Assembly: GCF_900109825.1 (NCBI RefSeq)
Contig: NZ_FOBL01000004.1
Span: 1 to 64,000 of the forward strand
DNA: 64,000 bases
Direction of reading: 5' to 3'
Source: Alkalibacterium putridalgicola
Lineage (GTDB): Bacteria; Bacillota; Bacilli; Lactobacillales; Carnobacteriaceae_A
Shown here piece after piece: positions 28,701 through 36,861 of the stretch; position 1 is the first letter of the stretch; every line of letters starts with the position of its first letter. A model generated the notes under the pieces. It searched no databases and was not told the DNA's origin. It saw nothing but the letters and a program-made list of their open reading frames with translations. The position numbers and the translations under genes were made by a program.

Positions 28701-29065
28701 ACAAGACAGTCTTTATCGAAAAGGGCTGGCACACTTTGAGAGTGGAAAATGATGTCCTGATCGACTTGGTCAAACCGCTGCCTTTAACTGTCAAGCCGGT
28801 CGTCACTCACATTAAAAACGAACTAGATGTACAGATGCTTCTCCATTATATGGGGGATGCTTCCCTGCTCGTCAAAACAGAAGTCAGCGTGAAAGCGAAA
28901 CTGCCGGACATCAATAAAGCCGCGGCAAAAAAATGGCTGAAAACAGATGAACAGCAGCTTAAAGACTTTATTTTCGACATTCCAAAGTCGGATGCCTTAT
29001 CCGTCAAGATCGACATTACAGTGGAGGGGCATACCTACACACTTTCTATACCTCTATATGAATAG
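25751..29065 (+). CDS. GH115 alpha-(4-O-methyl)-glucuronidase
   Basis: A 1104-residue enzyme. GH115 blocks include GVSPWYWWMDVPV, YRGFFLNDEGPSLMTWVR, LKGNYHWPAMWD, TSHHEPMNRP, INLGMRGDGDEPM and LLWGDDNFGNIRRLP, giving the usual N-terminal domain, TIM barrel and helical domain, then C-terminal beta modules (from about 650). GH115 enzymes can remove 4-O-methylglucuronate from internal as well as terminal xyloses, complementing the GH67 AguA that acts only at the non-reducing end. No signal peptide, so it works on imported oligosaccharides. The spacing from the possible ribosome site AAAGGA is rather long (about 14 bases). Confidence 0.95.
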   Translation: MFFESDYIAFKNNENHVAVVDEETLLPIVVLDNEHKSVKRVAGDLQSDLEKVTGKSPDILTELPEEPAVIVGTVSNASLIERLGIDTADLQGKWESFAIQTVLLPGHVSESIVILGSDKRGAIFGVYDFTEKMGVSPWYWWMDVPVKQHDAIYVKKGKVSQGDPSVQYRGFFLNDEGPSLMTWVRTHFPDFTYEFYEKIFELTLRLKGNYHWPAMWDSTFYEDDELNIVTADLYGVIIGTSHHEPMNRPHGDWKTHKKGPWDYAENEMYLKKFWTDGIERSKPYETIINLGMRGDGDEPMGGDLTFKEKIKLMEKIIKDQREIMQDTMDVSIEEVPQMWALYKEVKEYYDSGMDVPEDITLLWGDDNFGNIRRLPTKAERQRKGGAGIYYHFDYVGGPRSYKWVNTVPIQKTYEQMHKAYEYEAKKLWIVNVGDLKPMEYQTEFFMKLAWQEEAFNPGNLEVYAQEWADYTFGKEHGESVAKIIRDYVKFNGRMKPEVINLVDQYSWDNEYEAERILKEFEETVELAETVFNTIPAEYKDAFYQVAYYPAKASYTVLKLQLLANLSKKYKKQGRRATNVIAQEAERLFEADKQLTYEYNKRVAHGKWDHMMDQLHIGYTYWQQPDELIMPGTATLNDAERTDGDWDIELVDSNKTDSYSRKPITIDVYNKGNELISLEVASDNDWLVIEQEQLDISMQERLVIDIDWTKIGHGENIQGSVKLKDAASNERVIDVFVDNPKEKLSGGFVPVDGKIAIEAEDFSEKRETTGHHWEVIPDYGRTKSSLAISPVEREQNLLSDEAPRLSYDIVLPEKGKADIKVITAPSLPFDPDKGVRLGISVDEKDITVVSPGDLSQNGEHDSKDWERSVIYNCHEYKLEGIELAEGKHTVHLTLIDPQVVIQKLVVNLGGVKPTYLGPMPTPHADRLNQFEPYIPIKKIDFASLPGLVTPNDAKVYAEESGIYSVDSESLDALYLDESKKLLNEDKTVFIEKGWHTLRVENDVLIDLVKPLPLTVKPVVTHIKNELDVQMLLHYMGDASLLVKTEVSVKAKLPDINKAAAKKWLKTDEQQLKDFIFDIPKSDALSVKIDITVEGHTYTLSIPLYE

Positions 29066-29076
29066 GAGCGAATGAA

Positions 29077-30201
29077 ATGACAAAAGAAACACAGACATAC
29101 CGTAATGTATTCAAAGAAGTCGGTTACTCGGATGAAGCGATCCAGGATAAACTGGGATCGACTTGGAAAGCCATTTTTGAGAAGCCGGAGACCAAGTTTT
29201 ATTTCAGGAACGGTGACGACATGGGCTATATGGTCGATACCGGAAATACAGATGTCCGTACCGAAGGCCAGTCCTACGGGATGATGATGGCTGTGCAGAT
29301 GGACCGTCAGGATATCTTTGACCGCATCTGGAAATGGACCGATACTTTCATGCGCAATCATGAAGGTCCTTTCAAAGGTTATTTCGGCTGGCACGCATCA
29401 CTTGATGGCGAGAAAATGAGTGAGGGACCGGCACCGGATGGCGAAGAATTCTTCGCCATGGCCTTGTTCCTGGCTTCCAAACGCTGGGGCGATAAGGAAG
29501 AAAAACCCTTCAACTACAGTGAACAGGCTAGAGACCTGCTGAAAATCTGTGTGCACAAAGGAGAGGATGGAGAAGCCGGGGATCCGATGTGGGACCCTGA
29601 GAACTATCTGATCAAGTTTGTACCGGACTGTGACTTCACCGATCCATCCTATCATCTGCCGCATTTCTATGAAGTGTTTGCAGAAGAAGCTGCCGAAGAG
29701 GACCGAGAATTCTGGAAAAAAGCGGTTGAAGCCAGTCGAGACTATATACCACAATCCTGCCATCCTGAAACTGGAATGAATCCTGAATATGCCCATTATG
29801 ACGGGACACCTAATCCAGTGAATGACCATGGTGATTTCTACAGTGATGCTTATCGTACGGCAGCCAATATGGGCCTGGATTCTGAATGGTTCGGCAAACG
29901 CGAGGCTTACAAAACGTGTGTGACGAATTTACTGGAGTTTTTTGAAGACAAAGATCCTGAAGAGTACCAGAAATATGAAATCGACGGGACCGATACAGGC
30001 GAACCGTCCCTGCATCCGATCGGCCTGCTGGCGACGAATGCTATGGCGATTTTAGCCATCGATGACCAGAAACTCACTGAAAAAACAGTGAAACAGTTCT
30101 TTGAAACACCACCACGTTTAGGCAACCGCCGCTACTATGATAACTTCCTGTACATGTTCAGTGTACTGGCTTTGAGCGGTAACTACCGAATGAACTGGTA
30201 A
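29077..30201 (+). CDS. GH8 reducing-end xylose-releasing exo-oligoxylanase (Rex)
   Basis: A 374-residue (alpha/alpha)6-barrel enzyme. DVRTEGQSYGMMMAVQMD contains the catalytic acid Glu63; FGWHASLDGEKMSEGPAPDGEEFFAMAL and FYSDAYRTAANMGLD are the conserved GH8 blocks, in the form seen in Bacillus halodurans Rex and not in cellulase-type GH8. Such enzymes cut one xylose from the reducing end of xylo-oligosaccharides of three or more units. No signal peptide, consistent with a cytoplasmic role next to GH10 and GH43. Confidence 0.92.
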   Translation: MTKETQTYRNVFKEVGYSDEAIQDKLGSTWKAIFEKPETKFYFRNGDDMGYMVDTGNTDVRTEGQSYGMMMAVQMDRQDIFDRIWKWTDTFMRNHEGPFKGYFGWHASLDGEKMSEGPAPDGEEFFAMALFLASKRWGDKEEKPFNYSEQARDLLKICVHKGEDGEAGDPMWDPENYLIKFVPDCDFTDPSYHLPHFYEVFAEEAAEEDREFWKKAVEASRDYIPQSCHPETGMNPEYAHYDGTPNPVNDHGDFYSDAYRTAANMGLDSEWFGKREAYKTCVTNLLEFFEDKDPEEYQKYEIDGTDTGEPSLHPIGLLATNAMAILAIDDQKLTEKTVKQFFETPPRLGNRRYYDNFLYMFSVLALSGNYRMNW

Positions 30202-30228
30202 AAAACTAAAAACTGAGGAGAGATAGAC

Positions 30229-31221
30229 ATGTCAGAAATCACTTTAAAAGAAGCGTACAAAAACTATTTTAAAATTGGTGTGGCAGTTAACCCTAACACA
30301 CTAGAAAAAGATGGCGACTTAATCAAAAAACACTTCAACAGCCTAACACCGGAGAATCATATGAAACCGGAAGAACTTCAGCCAAAAGAAGGCGAGTTTA
30401 CCTTTGAAAAAGCAGATAAGATCGTTGCCTTTGCCAAAGAAAACGATATGGAACTGCGTGGACATACGCTGGTCTGGCACAACCAGACACCAGAATGGAT
30501 GTTCAAAGACGGTGACAAAGAAGCCAGCCGTGAAGTAGCATTGAAGCATATGAAAGAGCACATCGAAGCCGTACTTGAGCACTACAGCAAGGAACCATTC
30601 TATGCCTGGGATGTGATCAATGAAGTCATAGCGGACGAAGGTGACGAGCTGTTGCGTGAATCCCCATGGCGTTCTATAATTGGAGATGACTATGTTGAAA
30701 AAGCATTTGAATTTGCCCACGCAGCTGATCCGAACATGCCGCTTTACTATAACGATTACAATGAATCGCATCCAGAAAAACGCGAAAAAATTTATAAGCT
30801 GGTCAAAGGATTGAAAGACAAAGGGATCCCGATACACGGCGTTGGCCTGCAGGCGCATTGGGGACTGGAAGACCCGAGTCTGGATAATATCCGAGAAGCG
30901 ATCGAGAAGTATGCATCCCTCGGTCTGAAGCTCCATATCACAGAAATGGATGTATCCGTCTTCAACTTCGAGGACAGGCGTACAGACTTAAGTAAACCGA
31001 CAGAAGAAATGATGAAGAAGCAGGCCGAGCGCTATGATGCTTTCTTCAAGCTTTTCAGAGAATACAGTGAGCATATCGAGTCCGTGACATTGTGGGCAGC
31101 CAGTGACCGCTACAACTGGCTGAATGACTTCCCGGTCAGAGGACGCAAAAATTGGCCGATGCTTTTTGATACAGAGAATCAACCGAAAGAAAGTTTCCTC
31201 CGGGTCACTTCTTTCAATTAA
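30229..31221 (+). CDS. Intracellular endo-1,4-beta-xylanase, GH10
   Basis: A 330-residue single-domain GH10. Acid/base Glu132 in WDVINEVIAD and nucleophile Glu239 in LHITEMDVS are intact, with the substrate-binding blocks NSLTPENHMKPE and GHTLVWHNQTPEWMF. There is no signal peptide and no binding module; this matches intracellular GH10 enzymes of aldouronate clusters (Geobacillus XynA2 type) that shorten imported oligosaccharides. GAGGAGAG precedes the ATG. It follows the GH8 gene by 27 bases. Confidence 0.95.
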   Translation: MSEITLKEAYKNYFKIGVAVNPNTLEKDGDLIKKHFNSLTPENHMKPEELQPKEGEFTFEKADKIVAFAKENDMELRGHTLVWHNQTPEWMFKDGDKEASREVALKHMKEHIEAVLEHYSKEPFYAWDVINEVIADEGDELLRESPWRSIIGDDYVEKAFEFAHAADPNMPLYYNDYNESHPEKREKIYKLVKGLKDKGIPIHGVGLQAHWGLEDPSLDNIREAIEKYASLGLKLHITEMDVSVFNFEDRRTDLSKPTEEMMKKQAERYDAFFKLFREYSEHIESVTLWAASDRYNWLNDFPVRGRKNWPMLFDTENQPKESFLRVTSFN

Positions 31222-31246
31222 TTAGAATTAAGGAAGGAAGAATAAG

Positions 31247-32137
31247 ATGTCGATTGCAATGATCAAAGGAATGGCGAAACAAATGATGAAGGGGAAACGA
31301 CTGCTCTTGACAGTCGGGTATATCCTGGCGCTGACTGCCTGGGCGATAGCTGCCCAGATCCTGACAGGCCTGTTCCGGCTGCCTTCGCTTTTTGATTTCA
31401 CTGAAGCAGCATTAGAGGGAAGGCTTGGACTGAACATGACCACCCTGCTGTTTCCTGTTCTGCTTATTCTTCTTTTTATACTGGCAGATATGCTTCATGT
31501 CAGCTACCGCTGGTTTGGGCTGGATGTCATGGATGAAAAGACTGAAGAACCAAAAATGGTCTTTCAAGGCTTTCATAGAGATAAGATCAAGCGACTGATG
31601 TCTCTCGTTCTGCTGCGTTTTGTGATCGTTGCGGGCTGGAGTCTGCTCTTGATTCTGCCCGGCATTTGGAAAGCTTACTTATATAGCCAGGCTGCCAACA
31701 TCATGAAAACGGATGGAAAGGTTACAGCTATGGAAGCTTTGAAACAGTCTGAAGAGGTGATGGAAGGGAACGAGTGGAAATATGCAGCACTTCAGCTGAC
31801 TTTTGCACCATGGTATCTTATCCCGGCAGGGCTCTTCGCTTATTTTATAGGCAGCAACCTCTTTGAGATCGAGACAGGTTTTGAAACAGGGGCAGAGAGC
31901 GCTGAGCTTATTTATGGCTTGCTCGTTGCCGTCTTTTTCATGACGCTCTTGATCGTCTTCCTCTTCTCGATCTATGTCGAGCCTTTTAAAATGATGTCAA
32001 AACAGGTATTTTATACTGAATTGGTTAATCACACCAGAGAAGAGACGTATGATGACTATGAAGAAGTCCTTCTGAAGAGGCAGGGACTGGATTCCAGTAA
32101 AAACACTAAACGTAACCAGAAGCGAACAAAACGCTAA
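31247..32137 (+). CDS. DUF975 family integral membrane protein
   Basis: A 296-residue protein with about six hydrophobic segments and the DUF975 blocks WSLLLILPGIWKAYLYSQAAN and EALKQSEEVMEGNEWKYAALQL, ending in a Lys-rich tail (KNTKRNQKRTKR). The family is common in lactobacilli and clostridia and has no known function. It is embedded in the oligoxylan operon between GH10 and the esterase, so a role in transport or membrane adaptation during import is possible but unproven. Confidence 0.78.
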   Translation: MSIAMIKGMAKQMMKGKRLLLTVGYILALTAWAIAAQILTGLFRLPSLFDFTEAALEGRLGLNMTTLLFPVLLILLFILADMLHVSYRWFGLDVMDEKTEEPKMVFQGFHRDKIKRLMSLVLLRFVIVAGWSLLLILPGIWKAYLYSQAANIMKTDGKVTAMEALKQSEEVMEGNEWKYAALQLTFAPWYLIPAGLFAYFIGSNLFEIETGFETGAESAELIYGLLVAVFFMTLLIVFLFSIYVEPFKMMSKQVFYTELVNHTREETYDDYEEVLLKRQGLDSSKNTKRNQKRTKR

Positions 32138-32160
32138 TCATATACAGGAAAGAGAGAATA

Positions 32161-34050
32161 ATGATGACAAGTGAAAAAACGATGGCTTTACCCAGCTATA
32201 TCAGTGACGGGATGATCGTTCAGCGCCACGAGCCGATCCTTTTAAAAGGGAAAGACGCTCAGGGGACCGAAGTCAGTGTGACTTTTGACGGAGAAACCGC
32301 TCAGGTGACAGCGGACGATTCCGGTTTATGGTCGGTGACTTTATCAGAAAGAGAAGCAGGAGGTCCCTATACCCTAGAGATCAAGGGCTCAGAGTACTTA
32401 GAAATTAAGGATATCTACGTTGGTGAAGTCTGGCTGATCGGCGGACAGTCCAACATGGAGCTCCCTGTCAACCGTACCTATGATGAATTCAAAGAAGAGA
32501 TCGATGCAGCCGATCATCCGCTAATCCGTCAGTTTCATCTTGAGGCGGACCCTGAGTTTGATCAGCCGAAAGAATGGCTGACGCAGGGAGAGTGGAAGAC
32601 GGCTACTCAGGAAAACATCCAGGATTTTTCATCTCTTGGTTTTTTCTATGCAAAAAAACTTCATGAACAACTGGGTGTGTCTGTAGGGATCTATCATACA
32701 GCGGTTGGCGGGACGCCGATCGAAGCCTGGATGAGCGAAGAAACACTGCATGAGCTCGGTGACTATGATGAAGAGATCGCCTACTGGAAAAAACCGGAGA
32801 ATGTAGGAAAAGAGATCGAAAAAGATCTGAAGAACACCGAGGTCTGGTATACGGATCTTGACCAGAAGGACAGAGGTCTGAATGACTCGCCTAAGTGGAT
32901 GGAGGAGAACATCGATACGTCGGACTGGTTGACCATGGACTTGCCTGTCATGTTCAAGGATACCGAGCTCGATGGCTTTTCAGGCGCTGTCTGGTTCAGA
33001 AAAACGTTCGAGATGACGGCTGATCAGCTAGCATCGACTTCCTTCCGCTTGCGCCTAGGTTCGTTGATCAACGGAGACGAGACTTATCTGAACGGCGAAA
33101 AAGTCGGCGGAACCGAGTACCGTTATCCGCCCCGTAAATATACAGTAGATAAAGATGTCTTAAAGGAAGGGAAGAATACGCTGGTCGTCCGTCTGATGAT
33201 CGATGCGGCAAACGGCGGTTTCATCCCGACGTTCCCTTATCAGCTTGAACTGAACGACGACGCGATCGATCTGGAAGGGGAGTGGCTCTATAAGGTGGGC
33301 TATGAAAAAGAGGCGATCGCACCGATGCTGTTCCTGCATTATAAACCCGCTTCCGAATACAAAGGCATGCTTTCCCCGCTGAAAGATGTGGCTTTTAAAG
33401 GCGCGCTCTTTTACCAGGGAGAATCCAATACTGGCCAGCCAGCCGGCTACAAGGAACTGATGAAACGCATGGTTCGTGACTGGAGAGAGCTCTTTGACAG
33501 AGATTTCCCTTTCTATTATGTGCAGCTGGCAAATTATGTGGATCCTGCAGTCGGTATCGATGATGAGAATTGGGCCGAGCTGCGTTATGAGCAGGACCGC
33601 GCCCGTTTCCTTATCGAAAAATCTGAAATGATCCCGGCCTATGACTGCGGGATCTCTTATGAACTGCATCCGCATGACAAAAAAACACTGGCGCACAGAC
33701 TGGCACATATCGCTTTGAGCCGAGACTACGGTGTCGAAGAGATGTACGAAAACTTGGAAATCGAGGGTGCCGGTAAATCAGCGGATTCTATACTCCTGCA
33801 GGTAAAAGGTCTTAAAGGTGATCTTAAACTAACAGAAACCTTACCTGAAATTGAAGTCAGTGTGAATGGCGACTGGGTGGAGGTTCATATTAGTGAGATA
33901 AAGGGAAATGAGGTTCAAATCAGTATGACTGACACGACTGAAGTGGATGAAGTGACGGAAATCAGATATGCCTGGAGGAACGATCCACAAGGGTTCGTCT
34001 TTGATTCAGAAACGAATCTGCCGCTGCTGCCGTTCACTTATCCACTATAA
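32161..34050 (+). CDS. SGNH-hydrolase acetylesterase (sialate O-acetylesterase-like)
   Basis: A 629-residue protein. The catalytic Ser97 lies in GGQSNMELP; the block FKGALFYQGESNTGQP and YYVQLANY are typical of the DUF303 esterases, with a jelly-roll insertion (about 235-380, SGAVWFRKTFEM). The catalytic His appears as His503 in ELHPHDK, where the usual Asp two residues before is Glu501. In this locus it most likely strips acetyl groups from imported xylo-oligosaccharides. No signal peptide. ATG codons at 32161 and 32164 are both possible. Last gene of the operon; an array and hairpins follow. Confidence 0.88.
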   Translation: MMTSEKTMALPSYISDGMIVQRHEPILLKGKDAQGTEVSVTFDGETAQVTADDSGLWSVTLSEREAGGPYTLEIKGSEYLEIKDIYVGEVWLIGGQSNMELPVNRTYDEFKEEIDAADHPLIRQFHLEADPEFDQPKEWLTQGEWKTATQENIQDFSSLGFFYAKKLHEQLGVSVGIYHTAVGGTPIEAWMSEETLHELGDYDEEIAYWKKPENVGKEIEKDLKNTEVWYTDLDQKDRGLNDSPKWMEENIDTSDWLTMDLPVMFKDTELDGFSGAVWFRKTFEMTADQLASTSFRLRLGSLINGDETYLNGEKVGGTEYRYPPRKYTVDKDVLKEGKNTLVVRLMIDAANGGFIPTFPYQLELNDDAIDLEGEWLYKVGYEKEAIAPMLFLHYKPASEYKGMLSPLKDVAFKGALFYQGESNTGQPAGYKELMKRMVRDWRELFDRDFPFYYVQLANYVDPAVGIDDENWAELRYEQDRARFLIEKSEMIPAYDCGISYELHPHDKKTLAHRLAHIALSRDYGVEEMYENLEIEGAGKSADSILLQVKGLKGDLKLTETLPEIEVSVNGDWVEVHISEIKGNEVQISMTDTTEVDEVTEIRYAWRNDPQGFVFDSETNLPLLPFTYPL

Positions 34051-34118
34051 TAGTAACTATATAAACCAGCAGGTGGGTATAATAACTGGATGTACGGCTG
34101 TAACTATTTCGTAGAAAA

Positions 34119-34481
34119 TGTTCAGTCGTAAACGGTCACTGGCTCGAGAGCGACATTCTAAGCTTGAAAGTGTCGACTCGTGGATCAGGACTTCGATGAG
34201 TACGACAATTCAGGAAGAAAAATGTTCAGTCATGAGTCGCAATGCTACGAGTGATACATTCCGGGACTGAAAGTGTCAGCTCGTGCTCTGTTTCCAGCGT
34301 GACTGATACATTTTTCCAGCAAAAGTGCTCGCTCATCATCTCTGTCTTTCATGAGTGAACGTTTTTCGAGAGGTAACTGTTCACTCATCCATCTCCTGAT
34401 AGGTGAGTGCGACATTCACGCCCAAAAACTGTTCACTTACGCCTAACCACATTCCTGAGCCGACATCTCGTCACCTATACA
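34119..34481. repeat. Array D: 52-bp period intergenic tandem repeat, 7 units
   Basis: Anchors (TGTTCAGTC, TGTCGACTC, TGTTCACTC and variants) fall at 34119, 34171, 34223, 34274, 34326, 34378 and 34430: six spacings, five of 52 and one of 51. Dyads inside units include GTTCACTCATCC / GGTGAGTGCGAC (34379-34413) and GCTCGCTCAT / ATGAGTGAAC (34327-34360). The array lies in the convergent gap between the esterase gene and the small minus-strand gene. The arms resemble those of array F. No gene is supported here. Confidence 0.92.
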
Positions 34482-34541
34482 CCATTTACCAGTAACACAA
34501 ACCGAAGGAATAGACGACCCCGATTCTATATAAAAGGGGTG

Positions 34542-34567
34542 AAACGAGGCTTAGGCCTCGTTTTTTC
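34542..34567 (+). terminator. Terminator after array D
   Basis: AAACGAGGC-ttag-GCCTCGTTT followed by TTTCC. It lies almost 500 bases after the esterase stop, at the right edge of the repeat array. Confidence 0.75.
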
Positions 34568-34589
34568 CTTATCCAACGCTTTAAAGGAG

Positions 34590-34680
34590 AGAGATCGAAA
34601 ATCTTCGATCTCTTTCATAATAAAACTCCCTTTATAGTGGCAGAGAACACTTGGTATTTCTCTCTCTGCTATAAAAGGAG
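34590..34680. terminator. Two further hairpins in the esterase / small-gene gap
   Basis: AGAGATCGAA / TTCGATCTCT (34590-34613) is followed by a longer imperfect dyad pairing 34626-34647 (CTCCCTTTATAG...) with 34658-34680 (...GCTATAAAAGGAG). With the neighbouring terminators this makes four hairpins in a row. Confidence 0.6.
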
Positions 34681-34714
34681 CCGGTCATTCATTTCATTTA
34701 ATGCTAAAATTAAA

Positions 34715-34754
34715 AAAACTGCCGGATGAGTCTTGAGACTCATCCGGCAGTTTT
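34715..34754. terminator. Bidirectional terminator facing the small minus-strand gene
   Basis: Perfect 19-bp stem AAAACTGCCGGATGAGTCT / AGACTCATCCGGCAGTTTT with a 2-base loop, A-rich on the left and T-rich on the right. It ends 15 bases from the stop codon of the small gene. Confidence 0.9.
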
Positions 34755-34769
34755 AACTACATTATTGGA

Positions 34770-34976
34770 TTATTTATCTTCGTTATCGGCTTTTACTTCG
34801 TCCGCTTTTTCGACATCAAACGGTTTTTTATCCTCAGCTGAAGTTTCCTGTTCTTTTTCAGCTTCAGTTTTATCTAATTCACCTTCTGCTTTCGGTAAAC
34901 CGTCTCTCGTATTTTTAGCTGCTGCAGCATCAGCAGGTAGGTTAGGATTGTTCGCTGAATGGGGTTGATTTCTCAT
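34770..34976 (-). CDS. Small, charged, probably disordered protein (paralog of the one at 52431)
   Basis: 68 residues, no hydrophobic core, rich in Lys/Glu/Asp/Ala. The C-terminus KKPFDVEKADEVKADNEDK resembles EKFDIDKVDELEKSKKEDK of the 52431 gene; both N-termini have Asn/Gln/His/Pro-rich stretches (NQPHSANNPN versus NDPMQSTTHP). The upstream ATG (34994) has no ribosome site; AAAGGA lies 9 bases before ATG 34976, so that is taken as start. It is divergent from xylA with its own terminator, so it looks like a real gene. Function unknown. Confidence 0.72.
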   Translation of the reverse strand: MRNQPHSANNPNLPADAAAAKNTRDGLPKAEGELDKTEAEKEQETSAEDKKPFDVEKADEVKADNEDK

Positions 34977-35024
34977 AGTTAAAATTCCTTTCATTGTTAT
35001 TATTAAAAGTATAACACAAGATTT

Positions 35025-35154
35025 TTATAAACGCTTCCAATACGATTACACCAGTGACAGGATAAAGAAATATAAAAAGAGATTATTTTTTCAAAAAGTA
35101 TTGACACCGTTTCCATAATGGGTTATAGTTAGTTAGTAAGTTAAACCAACTAAC
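35025..35154 (+). promoter_or_regulatory. xylA promoter, two cre-like sites and XylR-type operator
   Basis: -35 TTGACA (35101-35106), 17-bp spacer, -10 TATAGT (35124-35129). TTGACACCGTTTCCA (35101-35115) matches the cre consensus at all but one fixed position and includes the -35; TTATAAACGCTTCCA (35025-35039) is a second near-match between the divergent genes. GTAAGTTAAACCAACTAAC (35136-35154) matches the aguA operator at 17 of 19 positions; an extra GTTAGTT half-site lies at 35128-35134. This points to double control by xylose (XylR) and by CcpA. Confidence 0.85.
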
Positions 35155-35187
35155 AATTTTTACTTAACGAAAGGAGAACATGTATAC

Positions 35188-36516
35188 ATGGCATATTTTT
35201 ACAACATAAGTAAAATTAAATATGAAGGCGCTCAATCAAAAGATCCTTTAGCATTTAAATTTTACAACCCTGAAGAACAGATCAACGGTAAATCAATGGA
35301 GGAATTGATGCGTTTCGGCGTAGCCTACTGGCACACATTCACTGAAGATCTAAGCGATCCATTCGGTGTCGGAACAGCTCAGCGTCCTTGGGACAAATAC
35401 TCTGACCCAATGGAAAAAGCTAAAGCACGTGTTGAAGCAGCCTTTGAATTCTTTGAAAAACTAGGGGTTCCTTACTTCTGTTTCCACGACTATGATATTG
35501 CTCCAGAAGGCAAGAACTTAAAAGAAACATTAGAAAACCAGGATATCATCGTAGACATGATCGAAGACCACATGAAAGACAGCAAAGTGAAACTGCTTTG
35601 GAACACAGTCAACAACTTTACTAACCCAATGTTCGTTCACGGTGCATCAACTTCAAACAATGCAGACGTGTTTGCTTACTCAGCAGCCAAAGTTAAAAAA
35701 GGTCTGGAAGTCGGTAAACGTTTAGGAGCAGAAAGTTACGTATTTTGGGGCGGACGTGAAGGTTACGAAAGTCTTCTGAACACGAACATGGGACTAGAAC
35801 TGGACAACCTGGCACGCTTCTTCCACATGGCTAATGACTATGCGAAAGAAATCGGCTTTGATGCACAGTTCCTGATCGAACCTAAGCCAAAAGAGCCGAC
35901 ATCACATCAATATGACTTTGACGTAGCGCATGGCTTTGCCTTCCTGCAGAAATACGGCCTGCAAGACGTATTCAAGTTCAACATTGAAGCCAACCACGCA
36001 ACACTTGCCGGACACAGCTTCGAACATGAACTGCACTATGCACGCATCAATGGCATGCTAGGATCTGTCGACGCTAACCAAGGTCATCCACACTTGGGAT
36101 GGGACACAGATGAATTTCCATCAGATCTATACTCTACAACTCTGGCTATGTATGAGATCCTTAAAAACGGTGGTCTTGAAAAAGGCGGCTTGAACTTTGA
36201 TGCGAAAGTACGTCGTACATCATTCAAACCAGAAGACCTGTTCAAAGCACACATCGTTGGTATGGACAGCTTCGCTATCGGTGCGAAAGTCGCTCAGCGT
36301 CTGCTAGACGACAAAGCACTTGAAAACATCATCGACAACCGTTACAGCTCTTACAATGACGGCGTCGGTAAAGAAATCGTCAGCGGAAACACTGACTTCA
36401 AGAAGCTTCAGGACTATGCACTGGGTATCGATAAGATCGAACACGAATCCGGAAACGTTGAAGTGATCAAATCTATCCTTAACCAGTATCTTGTTACAAC
36501 ACTTACTCAAGGATAA
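35188..36516 (+). CDS. xylA: D-xylose isomerase
   Basis: A 442-residue class II xylose isomerase converting D-xylose to D-xylulose. Signatures: [12 protein letters not shown] (active-site His), [34 protein letters not shown] (metal-binding Glu) and [21 protein letters not shown]. Length and order are typical. AAAGGAG lies upstream of the ATG. It is a single-gene transcript ending at a terminator, with xylB 15 kb away, and the codon use suggests high expression. Confidence 0.97.
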   Translation: MAYFYNISKIKYEGAQSKDPLAFKFYNPEEQINGKSMEELMRFGVAYWHTFTEDLSDPFGVGTAQRPWDKYSDPMEKAKARVEAAFEFFEKLGVPYFCFHDYDIAPEGKNLKETLENQDIIVDMIEDHMKDSKVKLLWNTVNNFTNPMFVHGASTSNNADVFAYSAAKVKKGLEVGKRLGAESYVFWGGREGYESLLNTNMGLELDNLARFFHMANDYAKEIGFDAQFLIEPKPKEPTSHQYDFDVAHGFAFLQKYGLQDVFKFNIEANHATLAGHSFEHELHYARINGMLGSVDANQGHPHLGWDTDEFPSDLYSTTLAMYEILKNGGLEKGGLNFDAKVRRTSFKPEDLFKAHIVGMDSFAIGAKVAQRLLDDKALENIIDNRYSSYNDGVGKEIVSGNTDFKKLQDYALGIDKIEHESGNVEVIKSILNQYLVTTLTQG

Positions 36517-36534
36517 TTAAATAATAGTAAAATA

Positions 36535-36572
36535 GCATGAAGTCAGTGAGACTATGGCTTCATGCGGTTTTA
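36535..36572 (+). terminator. Terminator of xylA
   Basis: GCATGAAGTCA (36535-36545) pairs with TGGCTTCATGC (36555-36565), followed by GGTTTTAT, 19 bases after the stop codon. Confidence 0.85.
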
Positions 36573-36689
36573 TGCCATATAATTTGATTAAGTATATATG
36601 AACGAAACGTGAACAATAGACCGAATTTCTACAGATATCAACTAATTGAAAAACACTTAAAGTTCTACCTGCTGGATTTACTCATTCAT

Positions 36690-36712
36690 TATAATGTAAC
36701 CGCTTAATCACT
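36690..36712 (+). promoter_or_regulatory. Possible -10 and cre-like box before the second lipoprotein gene
   Basis: TATAAT at 36690-36695 is followed by TGTAACCGCTTAATCA, a cre-like sequence with one extra base near its right end. No convincing -35 is seen. The gap 36573-36861 holds nothing else I can name. Confidence 0.35.
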
Positions 36713-36861
36713 ATGTTTTCCGAACGTGCGTCTTACGCGTCTTTGGTTAAGTAAGCTAAGTATCCGGTTTGTCAAGGTACACTCATTACATAATAATGAA
36801 GTCAAACAGAAATGCTGACAAGGGTCAGAATAACTACTCAATATATAATGGAGGATCTACA

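Noticed and set aside
34407-34637. 76-codon frame after the esterase gene
   Set aside because: It runs across array D and a terminator, lacks a ribosome site and has no recognisable sequence.
36769-36861. N-terminal extension of lipoprotein 2
   Set aside because: It would put 31 residues before a signal peptide; the GTG at 36862 has a good ribosome site.
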